Below are positions 1-8,109 of a stretch of 64,000 nt of DNA, piece after piece. The stretch lies in contig JAUHXC010000001.1 in the NCBI GenBank assembly GCA_030427205.1, positions 1 to 64,000 of the forward strand, given 5' to 3'. The notes below the pieces were generated by a model. It saw only the letters and a list, made by a program, of their open reading frames with translations. It had not been told where the DNA came from and made no database searches. The stretch is from a bacterium (GTDB lineage Bacteria > Myxococcota_A > Bradymonadia > UBA7976 > UBA1532). The number at the start of each line of letters is the position of its first letter. Position 1 is the stretch's first letter. The translations under genes and the position numbers were made by a program.

Positions 1-346
1 GTCCTTTCGGCGTTTTGGTTCAAGCACTCCGAATAACCGAGGGGTACGGCCTCCTCTTCCGATATGTCAGGGGCGCAAAGGCGCGGAGTTACGCGGCTCG
101 ATCAGATGTAGATCGGGATATGCACCCCAACGAGTTTATCGCCCGTTCTTGTAGTCGGGCCGAACTGCAACGTCAACGCTGCCTGGATCCTGACATCCGC
201 CGCCTTCGATGATCTATCGTGGCAACGCCTACCATGACCTGCTCTTCAGCCCCTCACGGGCGCCGATCAGAGCCGTGCTCTGACACGTTGCCGACACGCG
301 CACAGGTGTCAGTGCACCGGGTTTCGACGGCAGGCGGTGTCGTGAG
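1..346. other. gene-free left edge
   Basis: No convincing coding sequence is visible in this stretch. The short open frames lack a ribosome binding site and have no protein-like composition. It lies downstream of the minus-strand gene ending at 347, so it may hold that gene's terminator, but I see no strong hairpin with a T-run. Confidence 0.5.
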
Positions 347-907
347 CTACTGAGCAAGCAGTCGGACAGCCTGGGGATATACGACCCCTTGGAGAGCATC
401 CTTCTCCGACTTGGTGTAGAACGCCGTTCCTTCCTGGCGCAGGACTGCAACCACGACCTCGGTGGCTGTGGTGCGGACCGCCGCATCGGCCTTGATCAGG
501 TCATCGCCCAGGATGAGGTCAGTATGCCCCTTCCATTTCTGCATCTCCTTGACCGCCGCCTCGAAGGCCGCTCCCAGCTCGGGACGGCTAATGGTCTCGC
601 TCGAACGCTGAACGAGCTCTATGAGGTTTTCCGTATAGTACGAATGGAACTCGCCCTCCGAGTAGTAGAGGGCCCGCGCCAAGTTGAGAGTGACCTCCTG
701 CATCGTCCATGAGGCATCAGCCTGCTTCAGGAACTTGGCGAGTCGCTTCATCTCGGTCCGCGCCGCGTACTTGTTCTCTTCGGTGGCGTCGGCAGGCCTC
801 TGGACGAAGATCAGCAACAGCAACTCGATGAGTCGCCGTGCTTGACGAGTGGATAGACCCAGCACGAACTCATCCATGGGGCCCAATTTCGGTTCGGCAG
901 TCGACAT
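347..907 (-). CDS. hypothetical protein, helical, 186 aa
   Basis: I do not recognise this protein. The start at 907 is supported by a GAGGAG motif a few bases upstream of the ATG. The sequence reads as soluble and mostly alpha-helical, with a Leu-rich segment near residues 27-36 (LIELLLLIF) and mixed charged helices after it. There is no signal peptide, membrane anchor or catalytic motif. It lies 61 bp downstream of a broken minus-strand gene, with a 15-bp inverted repeat between them, so it may have its own promoter or operator there. It is probably accessory, given its neighbours. Confidence 0.6.
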   Translation of the reverse strand: MSTAEPKLGPMDEFVLGLSTRQARRLIELLLLIFVQRPADATEENKYAARTEMKRLAKFLKQADASWTMQEVTLNLARALYYSEGEFHSYYTENLIELVQRSSETISRPELGAAFEAAVKEMQKWKGHTDLILGDDLIKADAAVRTTATEVVVAVLRQEGTAFYTKSEKDALQGVVYPQAVRLLAQ

Positions 908-964
908 TGATATCTCCTCGCAGGCTGAAGTCCTACTATGCCGAGTCTAGCGAGGGGCCGTCTT

Positions 965-1000
965 ACATTCAATGTGAAATACCGGTTTCACCTTGAATGT
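965..1000. repeat. near-perfect inverted repeat, 15-bp arms
   Basis: The arms are 965-979 (ACATTCAATGTGAAA) and 986-1000 (TTTCACCTTGAATGT). They match with one mismatch across a 6-bp loop. The repeat sits in the last codons of the broken gene and about 60 bp upstream of the start at 907, so it could be an operator or a terminator. No T-run follows it on the minus strand, which favours an operator. Confidence 0.6.
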
Positions 1001-1410
1001 GTTTTCTTGAATCAACAACGCGCAGATCGTCCTCGGTCTTCACGCGGGCCTCGTCGGCGACCTTCACCTGGTGCTTGTAGAGGTCGATGATCGCTTCCGG
1101 GGCCGGCTGGGGCGTCACGCAGGGCCGGCGGCGGGGGCGCAGGACCAGGTCCCGGCGGCGCAGGATGAACTTCTTGTGCGGGTCGCGGGCGACGAGCCGG
1201 TAGCGGCCGGAGCGGGTGATGCGGGATGCGGTCGCACAGGTCGCGCTCGGTGTCGGTGACGAGGGCCTCGATGACCTCGTCGTGTTCGTCGAACGCCGGG
1301 GTCCACTTGTGGTTCTCGCAGAAGTAGACGTGCAGCAGCGCCACCGGCACCTCGGCGCCGACCAGTGGGCTGTAGGTGGGCTCGATGTCGCGGGGGTCGT
1401 CGTCGAACAT
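969..1410 (-). pseudogene. frameshifted hypothetical gene (7-bp duplication)
   Basis: The gene starts at ATG 1410 (MFDDDPRDIEPTYSPL) and reads as a normal protein for about 63 codons to the sequence DLCDRI. It then turns into Arg/Pro-rich nonsense. The normal reading resumes in another frame (TRSGRYRLVARDPHKKF onwards) and ends with the TGA at 969-971. The cause is visible: the heptamer GATGCGG occurs twice in tandem at 1218-1224 and 1225-1231. Removing one copy restores a continuous protein of about 145 aa. The family is not recognised. It could be a real lesion, a phase-variable tract or a sequencing error. Confidence 0.7.
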
Positions 1411-1833
1411 GGGCTCGTCCGTCCAGCGGAATGTGCTCGGCGGGGCGAATTCTCGGGCGCCGAGGGCCGAACCGGCGCGGTTGTGCGGTCTGGGCGGGTC
1501 GGAGAGCTTGAAGGGGGGCTTCAGGTCCGCTTGATGGCAGCTATGGGTGTGCTACAGCGGAGCTTGTGGGCTGCTTGAGCGGTGCTAGACCTTGAACTTT
1601 TCTTGAACTAGGACAAGCCTTTACGAGCGCTACAGGGCTGCTATGATTGAGCTTGAGGCGAGCTAGAGCCGACCTATACGGGGTCGCCCTCATGGGCATC
1701 AGGGGGCGGGCCATCCCGGGCTCGTCGACGGCCGCGGTGGGCTGCGCGAGGGGCGGGTCCGGGTGCTTGCCGACGGGTGCCCGGCGGGGGCCGTGGGTAC
1801 CAGAGGCGCGGAGCGGCAGAGAGGAGGCGGGCC
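1411..1833. other. gene-free region with spaced TTGAAC repeats
   Basis: No gene is supported here. A pair of TTGAAC hexamers at 1592-1597 and 1603-1608, 11 bp apart, lies in a relatively AT-rich stretch and might be a regulatory site. Shadow frames exist but are dominated by Arg, Gly and Pro. Confidence 0.4.
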
Positions 1834-1980
1834 ATGGCCCGGCGCATCAGGTTCGACGTAGACGAGGCGGCCGAGCTGTCTCGCAGCGGCCGGTGCCTCG
1901 ACGAGGTGGCCGCGCGCTGGGGTCTCGTCGGGCACGATGCGCCGGCGATGGTGGCGATTCAGCTCGGGGGCGGTGAGTAG
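1834..1980 (+). CDS. small hypothetical protein, 48 aa
   Basis: This is a short ORF with an ATG at 1834 preceded by a GAGGAGG-type ribosome binding site. The product begins MARRIRFDVDEAAELSRSG and continues CLDEVAARWGL, which has the feel of a small helix-turn-helix. No family is recognised. The ORF could be chance in GC-rich DNA, but the strong Shine-Dalgarno motif and balanced composition argue for it. Confidence 0.4.
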   Translation: MARRIRFDVDEAAELSRSGRCLDEVAARWGLVGHDAPAMVAIQLGGGE

Positions 1981-2150
1981 CCAGTCAGTTCCTCTGCGAT
2001 GGGCTGCACCGTCGCGAGCCATCCCCCCTTACACGCTCATTACAAGATCATCTGCTGGGTTGCGCACGATCCCGTCGTGTCCAGAATAGCCGAACCTACG
2101 GGAGGCGGCGCATCACCAGACTCGCCGCGGGAACAGACAGCAAGGAAGAT

Positions 2151-2480
2151 ATGACCCCTCACGAACAGCGCGTCCTTCGCATCATCGAGCAGGCAATCAG
2201 CGACCGGACGCCAATCGAAGCTGTGTATCAAGGCCATCGGCGGCTGCTGTGCCCCCATGTCGTCGGAACGAAGAACGGCGTCTGGCAGACGCTCAGCTAT
2301 CAGTTCGGCGGTACCAGCAGCAGTGGCCCTGTGTATCCGGGGTCTCGCGGCAATTGGCGGTGCATGCGCCTTCAGGATCTCGAACTCGTCGCCCCGACGG
2401 AAGGGATCTGGCACACTGCCGACAACCACAGCCAAGAGCAGACCTGCGTTGACCATGTCTACGCGGAGGTCGCGTACTGA
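2151..2480 (+). CDS. WYL-like domain protein, 109 aa
   Basis: The whole protein resembles a single stand-alone WYL-type domain, a small Sm-like ligand-sensing fold usually attached to transcription factors of defence loci. Visible hallmarks are an N-terminal helix (RIIEQAISDRTPIEAVYQG), then RLLCPHVVGTKNGVWQTLSYQFGG, GNWRCMRLQDL, and a final conserved-looking CVDHV segment. There is no DNA-binding domain. The start is ATG 2151 with AGGAAG upstream. The next gene begins 43 bp downstream on the same strand, so the two probably form an operon. The WYL assignment is by eye and would suggest nucleic acid or ligand binding. Confidence 0.6.
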   Translation: MTPHEQRVLRIIEQAISDRTPIEAVYQGHRRLLCPHVVGTKNGVWQTLSYQFGGTSSSGPVYPGSRGNWRCMRLQDLELVAPTEGIWHTADNHSQEQTCVDHVYAEVAY

Positions 2481-2523
2481 GAGCGTCGTCTATCGGACAT
2501 CAGCCAGAAAGGCGGACTTGATC

Positions 2524-3537
2524 ATGGGGTGGAAGAGCACGCTCCGCTCGCTGGAGGCGGCGTCTCGTCGTGCTGCCCGCGAACGGGAACGAGATGCGCG
2601 CAGGCGGCAACGCGAGCTGGCGAAGCTCCAGAAGGAGATGGCCAAGGCCGACGCCCAGCGGCGGGCCCAGCTGGAGGTGCGTCAGTACGAGAACACGGTC
2701 GAGTTGCTCACGTCCCTGCAGCGGGACTGCGGCGATGTGGTCGACTGGCGCGCCGTCGCCGCATCGACTGCACCAGAGGCTCCCAGCCGCTCCGACCAGC
2801 ATGAGCGAACTGCCCAAGAGGCCCTCGATGCCTACCAGCCGGGTTTCTTCGCGCGTTTGTTCGGCGGCGACAAGAAACGCCGGGACGAGTTGGAGATCGA
2901 CATCGAACTCGGTCGGCAGATGGACAAAGAGGCGTTCGACCGAGCGACAGCCGAGCACCGTCGGGCCGTGGACGAGTGGCGAGACGAAGTTGCCATGGCA
3001 GAGGGCATCTTGAGGACCGAAGCCGCGGCATTCGGCAAGGCCGCCCAAGAGCTCGAGCGCTACCACGAGTTGGGAGAGTGGGGAATCCAGGTGTCGGTGA
3101 CGGTCGGGCACGCAGATCGGATGGGCGTCACCCTGACCGTGCCGAGTGACGACGTGATCCCCACCCATCGGAAGACGCTGACGGCGACCGGGAAGTTGTC
3201 AGAACGAGCCCTTCCGAAGGGCGCTCGCGGGGAAATGTACCAGGACTTCGTGTGTGGTGCAGTGCTCCGTGCGGTCCGTGAGAGCTTGGCGCTGTTCCCC
3301 ATCGACTACGTGGTGGCCACTGCCGAGACCCGGATGCTCAACACGGCAACAGGGCACCTCGAAGATTCTCCGATCGTCTCGATCATCTGCCCACGTGCGA
3401 CCGTGGACGAACTCAACTTGGCAGACGCCGATGCCTCCGACGCCCTGGCCAACTTCATGTGCCGCATGAAGTTCAGGAAGACGAAAGGCTTCTCGCCGGT
3501 GGACGCCTACACCCTCGACGACGTGCCGACTGAGTAG
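2524..3537 (+). CDS. coiled-coil hypothetical protein, 337 aa
   Basis: This soluble protein has an N-terminal charged coiled coil at about residues 5-55 (ARERERDARRRQRELAKLQ). A second helical segment follows around an FFARLFGGDKK motif (residues about 110-165). The C-terminal alpha/beta domain of about 150 residues includes GVTLTVPSDDVIPTH and ALFPIDYVVATAETRM. The ATG at 2524 is chosen because a purine-rich AAGGCGG motif precedes it and the coherent sequence begins there. It follows the WYL-like gene closely. The family is not identified. The context suggests an accessory two-gene unit, but the function is unknown. Confidence 0.7.
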   Translation: MGWKSTLRSLEAASRRAARERERDARRRQRELAKLQKEMAKADAQRRAQLEVRQYENTVELLTSLQRDCGDVVDWRAVAASTAPEAPSRSDQHERTAQEALDAYQPGFFARLFGGDKKRRDELEIDIELGRQMDKEAFDRATAEHRRAVDEWRDEVAMAEGILRTEAAAFGKAAQELERYHELGEWGIQVSVTVGHADRMGVTLTVPSDDVIPTHRKTLTATGKLSERALPKGARGEMYQDFVCGAVLRAVRESLALFPIDYVVATAETRMLNTATGHLEDSPIVSIICPRATVDELNLADADASDALANFMCRMKFRKTKGFSPVDAYTLDDVPTE

Positions 3538-4258
3538 GTCGCCAGGTCAGTAGCCCTCGACGAGGGGCTTGCGCGGGCATCGCTACGGGCTGGGCACGGT
3601 CGAACTCAACGACGATAGAGGGGTCGCGATGACGCGCCAGACCCAACCGGTGTCCGGCCCCGATCGTCGCGCCCCGCCGGGCAGGTCGCGGCGATCATCT
3701 ACAACACCCGCAAGGGCGACACCGCCGCGTGGTGGCGTCACCCGTTCCGCAACCTGCTCGGACCTCGCCGAGCAGGTGATGTAGACCCCGGCTGGCGCCA
3801 ATCGCAGCCCGCGACTCCTGGCCGGTGGTGATGCGCTTGTCGACGACGTGCGTCTGCTAACGCGGATGGGCACTTGCGGTGATTGAGGCCGGGCACAACA
3901 CCTCGTGGCCTGGGAGGGCTTGGTATCAGTGGCCTGGGGCCTACCTGGGTGCCTGAAGGTGGGCCTCGACCACGTCGCCCCCGACCCTCGTGGGGGGCCT
4001 TGACTTGCCCGCCCTCAAGGCTCGGAGGGGGCCCGAGCTGCCCGCCGCTCTTCCTCATGGGGGGCCTCGATCTGCCCGCCCTCGCTCCTCGTGGGGGGCC
4101 TCGGCATGTTCGCCCCCGAGCCTGAGCTTTGGGGACTCGATCTCGGGGGCAACCGGGCTCTGGTGCCCGACAGCGACCTGCATCGACTTGGGCGGCTGGG
4201 CGACGATGACCAGCAGAGGGTTGTCGCGTGCTCTCCCGATTCCGTGGTGCCAGCCGTC
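3538..4258. other. gene-poor region with a possible coding relic
   Basis: No intact gene is supported between the coiled-coil gene and the kinase gene. On the plus strand near 3690-3780 a short in-frame stretch (AIIYNTRKGDTAAWWRHPF) looks like the remnant of a coding sequence and ends in a stop at about 3784. The right half of the region is a degenerate tandem repeat, listed separately. Confidence 0.4.
3958..4127. repeat. degenerate 33-34 bp tandem repeat, about 5 units
   Basis: Units begin near 3958, 3990, 4024, 4057 and 4091. Each contains a GGGGGGCCTCGAT-like half followed by CTGCCCGCCCTC. The units are imperfect, and the period of 33-34 bp does not hold a single reading frame throughout. 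The stretch lies just beyond the 3' end of the kinase gene. Confidence 0.65.
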
Positions 4259-5467
4259 CTATGGCCGGCCGTCCGCTTCCTGCCGACAGGCCCCTTGCGC
4301 CAGATGGCATCGCCGGACGAGCGCACGAGCCCGGCGGGTATCCAACGCGACGTCACCAGCCAGCGCGTCGGCGGTCGGACAATCGCAGTCGGCCAGCGCG
4401 CGGTCGAAGCGTTCGAGCGGCGTCGGTTCTTCGGGCACCGCCACGGCAGGCGGCGCAGGTGGATTCGGCGCCCGGTGAGGCGCAGACGGCCAGATCATCA
4501 CCGAGATCGCCACGGCCGTCGCCACCCCGGCCACGAACGCCAGCCCAACCGATGCCCGCCGTGGTGGGGCGGGCTCGGAGACCAGCTCCCCCGAGACGTG
4601 CGCCGGCTCGGTGGCCGACAGCTGCTGCGTCGGAGGGAGCGGCGCTGCGGGTGAGAGCAGCGCCCGCAGCTCGGCGGCGTCGGGGCGAACGCCGGGATCC
4701 TTGCGCAGCGCCCGGGTGATCGCGTCGGCCAGGCCGCGGGGCACGCTCTGGGGCAGCGGCGGCACGTCGGCTTCGAGGTGCTGCCGGGCGACCTCCAGGG
4801 TCGTTGGCGCTCGGAACGGCGGGTGGCCGGCGACGGCGGCAAAGAGCGTGGCGCCGAGCGCGTACAGGTCGATCGAGGGTGCGACGACGCCCTGCCGGAT
4901 CTGCTCCGGCGCCATGTAGGCCGGGGTGCCCATCACCAGCCCCGAGGCCGTGAGCGGGTCGGGGTCGTCAACCGGGCGGGCGACGCCGAAGTCGATGAGC
5001 GTCACGCGCTCGGCGCCGTCGGCGCCGCGGTGCAGCATGATGTTGCCCGGCTTGACGTCGCGGTGGACGAGCCCGGCGCGGTGGGCGCAGTCGAGGCCGT
5101 CGAGCACGGCCCGCCCGATGTGTGCGGCGCGTGCGGGGGGCAGCGGGCCCGACGTGCGCAGGGCGTCAGCGAGGGAGAGCCCGTTGATCAGCGGCTGGGC
5201 CATCCACAGCAGCCCGAGGTCGGCGTCGTGGCCCAGATCGAAGACGGTGATCAGGTTGGGGTGGTCGAGGCCGGCGAGGGTCTGCGCCTCGCGTCGGAAG
5301 CGGGCGGCGAGGTCGGGCGGGTGGTCGGGGCACGTCTTCAGGGCGACGGCGCGGTCGAGGCGGCGGTCGTGGGCCCGGTAGACGGCGCCCATGCCGCCCG
5401 ATCCGATCGCGGCGGTGACCGTGTAGCGATCGGCGAAGTCGTGCCCGATGACTCGGGCCGGGTTCAA
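4259..5467 (-). CDS. Hanks-type Ser/Thr protein kinase with C-terminal TM helix, 402 aa
   Basis: This is a complete eukaryotic-like kinase. It has a glycine loop IGSGGMGAVY (residues 21-30), VALK with Lys44, the catalytic loop HRDVKPGN (135-142), DFG at 159-161, and GTPAYMAPEQ in the activation segment. One transmembrane helix lies at about 307-326 (LAFVAGVATAVAISVM). A short periplasmic tail ends in a Cys-rich region (DCDCPTADAL, then two more Cys). I place the start at the TTG 5465-5467, which overlaps the upstream gene's TGA as TTGA, because a longer reading would run into Arg-rich nonsense. It is the last gene of a coupled trio. It probably phosphorylates unknown partners at the membrane. 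Confidence 0.9.
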   Translation of the reverse strand: MNPARVIGHDFADRYTVTAAIGSGGMGAVYRAHDRRLDRAVALKTCPDHPPDLAARFRREAQTLAGLDHPNLITVFDLGHDADLGLLWMAQPLINGLSLADALRTSGPLPPARAAHIGRAVLDGLDCAHRAGLVHRDVKPGNIMLHRGADGAERVTLIDFGVARPVDDPDPLTASGLVMGTPAYMAPEQIRQGVVAPSIDLYALGATLFAAVAGHPPFRAPTTLEVARQHLEADVPPLPQSVPRGLADAITRALRKDPGVRPDAAELRALLSPAAPLPPTQQLSATEPAHVSGELVSEPAPPRRASVGLAFVAGVATAVAISVMIWPSAPHRAPNPPAPPAVAVPEEPTPLERFDRALADCDCPTADALAGDVALDTRRARALVRRCHLAQGACRQEADGRP

Positions 5468-6414
5468 AACCGGCCCCGCACGCTGATGCCACCCGGCCCC
5501 GGGGCGACTTCGAGCTCTTCGTCGGTGGTGAGCCAACCGTGGAGCGCGAAGCCGGTAGCCGTGGCGGCGAGGCCGGTGGCGAGGCTCCCGCAGATGAAGT
5601 AGCCGAGCGCTTCGAGGCGCGCGTCGCGGAAGCGCCGGAGAGTCGCCGACTCGGCAGGCGACCCGGCGGGGTGATCGCGCCACTGACTCCAGGCGTCGTC
5701 TCGCTCGGCGGCGGCGTCGACGCCCCAGCCCCACAAGATGACGCTGCCGACCGCCGAGGTGATGGCGACGCCGGTCCAGAGGTAGACGGCGCCGTCCTCG
5801 TCGGGTGGGGGCGGCGCGTCGGGCTCCGGGGTGAGCGCGCTGGTGGCTGGGTCCGGCGGGTCGGTGATCGAGCCGCGGGTATCGACCGGCACGCTCGGCG
5901 CCGGCTCTGTCGGCGCGGGCGGCTTCTCCGCCGGGGCGGCCGGTGGCTCGGGCGCTGGCGGGGTCGTCGTCGACGCCGTCGGAGCGACAATCGGCGGGGC
6001 CGCGGGCGCGGGTTGTGGCGAGGCCGCACGTTGCTTCATCCGGCGCTTGGCGGGCGGCGGGGCGACGGCGGGCGGCGCCTCGCGGGCTGCTTCACAAGCT
6101 CGGCGGTGCTCGGCGGCCCACTTCGAGGCGGTCGACCGCAGATCGTCCTCGGCCGCTGCCGACGCGACGAACGCCTCGGCGCGCTGCGCCAGGGCGCAGG
6201 GATCGTCGGCCCGGGTGCGGGCGATCTCGAGCGCGCGGAACCGCAACAGGTCGGCCAGCTCGACGCAGCGGGTGTCAGCGGCGGCGGCGTCAAGGGAGGC
6301 GACCGCCGCGGCGGGGGACTGCTGGTCGGCCGCGCGCATGCGATCGAGGCACGGGTCAGCCAACCCGAGGCCCGGGGTCAGCGCGATGAGCAGCCATGTC
6401 GGGGCGGGTCTCAT
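5464..6414 (-). CDS. exported membrane protein with Pro/Ala-rich linker, 316 aa
   Basis: The protein starts MRPAPTWLLIALTPGLGLA, a signal peptide. A helical region with four conserved-looking Cys (PCLDRM, TRCVEL, DPCALAQ, RACEAA) follows, then a long Ala/Pro/Thr linker. Two hydrophobic helices near the C-terminus include VAITSAVGSVILWGWGV and SLATGLAATATGFALHGW, and the protein ends VRGRF. The ATG at 6414 overlaps the stop of the small ORF upstream by one base (TGATG). Its own TGA overlaps the kinase start. The overlaps suggest obligate co-expression, perhaps as a sensor or scaffold for the kinase. The architecture resembles the TPR membrane protein at 46849-47616. Confidence 0.75.
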   Translation of the reverse strand: MRPAPTWLLIALTPGLGLADPCLDRMRAADQQSPAAAVASLDAAAADTRCVELADLLRFRALEIARTRADDPCALAQRAEAFVASAAAEDDLRSTASKWAAEHRRACEAAREAPPAVAPPPAKRRMKQRAASPQPAPAAPPIVAPTASTTTPPAPEPPAAPAEKPPAPTEPAPSVPVDTRGSITDPPDPATSALTPEPDAPPPPDEDGAVYLWTGVAITSAVGSVILWGWGVDAAAERDDAWSQWRDHPAGSPAESATLRRFRDARLEALGYFICGSLATGLAATATGFALHGWLTTDEELEVAPGPGGISVRGRF

Positions 6415-6518
6415 CAGAGGTCTTCGCGCGCAGGGGTCGGAGCGGTCCGGCAGGGGTGGGCCAGCACGCAATCGGAGTCGTCGGCCTGGAAGTCCATGAC
6501 GTCGACGAAATCGCTCAT
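6414..6518 (-). CDS. 34-aa peptide coupled to the membrane protein/kinase genes
   Basis: A small ORF reads MSDFVDVMDFQADDSDCVL and ends APTPAREDL. A GGGAGG motif lies about 10 bp upstream of the ATG at 6518. Its TGA shares a base with the next gene's ATG (TGATG), a classic coupling arrangement that supports translation. The peptide is acidic, with two Cys (positions 17 and 23) and no signal peptide. It could be a leader peptide that sets translation of the downstream genes, or a small regulator. No family is recognised. Confidence 0.5.
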   Translation of the reverse strand: MSDFVDVMDFQADDSDCVLAHPCRTAPTPAREDL

Positions 6519-6743
6519 CCCGTGGCGCCTCCCGCGATGCACGGGTGAGTCATAGCACGCGCCGAAGCGCAGGGGACAGCCGAAGGCGGTATGCGATTGA
6601 CGGCGCTTGACGAGCCGCTCGATGCCTCCGATGCTCGATGGTCGGGGCGGGCCGGGTAACCGGCCGGTGAGGACCGTCGCGGGTGGACTCGGGCGCGTGT
6701 GTCGAGCAGTCGAACCACGCCCGCACGGCGGTGAGGCAGGTCC

Positions 6744-8093
6744 ATGAGCGGGCCGGAGCGCGAGTATCGCAACGGGGCGGCGCACGACGCGCCGCGTGAC
6801 GGCTCGGTGGAGGCCGATGGCGCGTGGTGGTCGTCGGCCGCCGCCCGGATGGCGCAAGGTGAGGGCGCGGCGGCGCGGGCTGCGGCCGGCGGTCGGCACA
6901 GTCGGGCGTTCGTCGGCGCGATGAGCCGTCGGGCGCAGGCGGCGGACGTGCGGGGCGCGCTGGGGTCGGGTGGCGGATGGTCGAGCGCGCCGGCGCGGCG
7001 ACGGAGCGGGATCGAGGCCGCGGACGACACGGCGGGGCCGGTGTGTGAGGCGGCGCCGCAGGACCCCGGCGCCAACGGAGCGACGTCGCGGCCAGCCGAG
7101 GCCGCCAGCCAGCCGGACGCCGCGCGGTCGGGCAACGGGGCGGAGGTCGACGGTCCGGTGCATGGCCCTGTCGGCCCCGACGACGTGGATCTGCCGGTCA
7201 GCCCCGATATGCCGTTGATGTACAAGCCGGAGGGCGGGCGCGTGCTGGTGCTGCCGATGTGGACCGAGGCGCCAGCCGCCGGGTGGCAAGCGGTCGAGCC
7301 GGGGGCGAAGACGTGGCCGCTCTACTTCGCGCTGTACCTGGAGCGCACCGACCCCGGCGAGGTGCGCTACGGCGAGTTGGGGCCGGTGGTCGGCGAGGCG
7401 TTCGGTCCGATGCTGCTGGCGTCGCTGGGGCCGCTACCAGACAAGCTGCCGTGGCAGAAACCTGGGGAAATGCCGGGGCAGCTCTACGTCGGGACCGAGG
7501 CGCATAAGGGGATCGGCGAATACTACAAGGCGCGACATGGTGGGCGGGGCGATATCTTCCTCAACAATCATTCGGTTTCATCGATCGTGACGGAGTTGAA
7601 GAAAGCTGACCCGATGAGATTCGGTCATCTCAAGCCCGCGCTGGGTGGGCTGATTCGCCCCGACATCACCGACGCGATGTTGGGGCACCTCTATGAGATC
7701 AAGCCCTGGCGCTCGGCGAAGACCGGGGCCGCCGAGGCCCGGCGATACGTCCGGGCTTTCAGCCGCGCAGGGCTCGTTGTGCGACTCGGTCTCAAGGGGG
7801 TGGCCGGCACAAAGGGTCGTATAGCGGGGCCCGGTGGCTGGTTCGCCTTCGACGTCATGGAGGAGGGCGTCATCGGATATCGATTCAAGCAGAAGGAGCC
7901 GGTGCCCGAGCTGTTCCCGCTGCCCCACCCCGCACCACGTCGGGAGCCAGAGCAGAGTCCCGAGCGCCGGATCTTCGAGTGGAAGTATTGGGAAGAGGTC
8001 ACCGGGCTGACCGGCGCTGCGCTGTTGGCGTACCTGATCATCTCCGAAGGCTCGCGTATCATCCCGCTGCGCAACGCCATCCCCGTGCCCTGA
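6744..8093 (+). CDS. predicted PD-(D/E)XK-fold toxin, 449 aa
   Basis: The first 150 or so residues are a low-complexity Ala/Gly/Arg-rich leader without a signal peptide. A conserved-looking domain follows from about residue 157. Residues 248-335 carry the pattern of a restriction-endonuclease-like toxin: Glu252 in a helix (TEAHKGIGEYY), Asp307 in RPDITD, and Glu318-x-Lys320 in YEIKPW. A helix then carries Tyr and Arg. The extreme C-terminus has a hydrophobic stretch (GAALLAYLIISEG, about 423-435). The architecture resembles polymorphic-toxin or contractile-system effectors: a variable leader with a nuclease tip. The partner gene starts 16 bp downstream. The nuclease fold is inferred from motif spacing only. 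Confidence 0.65.
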   Translation: MSGPEREYRNGAAHDAPRDGSVEADGAWWSSAAARMAQGEGAAARAAAGGRHSRAFVGAMSRRAQAADVRGALGSGGGWSSAPARRRSGIEAADDTAGPVCEAAPQDPGANGATSRPAEAASQPDAARSGNGAEVDGPVHGPVGPDDVDLPVSPDMPLMYKPEGGRVLVLPMWTEAPAAGWQAVEPGAKTWPLYFALYLERTDPGEVRYGELGPVVGEAFGPMLLASLGPLPDKLPWQKPGEMPGQLYVGTEAHKGIGEYYKARHGGRGDIFLNNHSVSSIVTELKKADPMRFGHLKPALGGLIRPDITDAMLGHLYEIKPWRSAKTGAAEARRYVRAFSRAGLVVRLGLKGVAGTKGRIAGPGGWFAFDVMEEGVIGYRFKQKEPVPELFPLPHPAPRREPEQSPERRIFEWKYWEEVTGLTGAALLAYLIISEGSRIIPLRNAIPVP

Positions 8094-8109
8094 CCCTGGA
8101 GGACAAGCG

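Noticed and set aside
2040..2456. 138-codon minus-strand frame
   Set aside because: Antisense to the WYL-like gene, which has a proper start and protein-like sequence.
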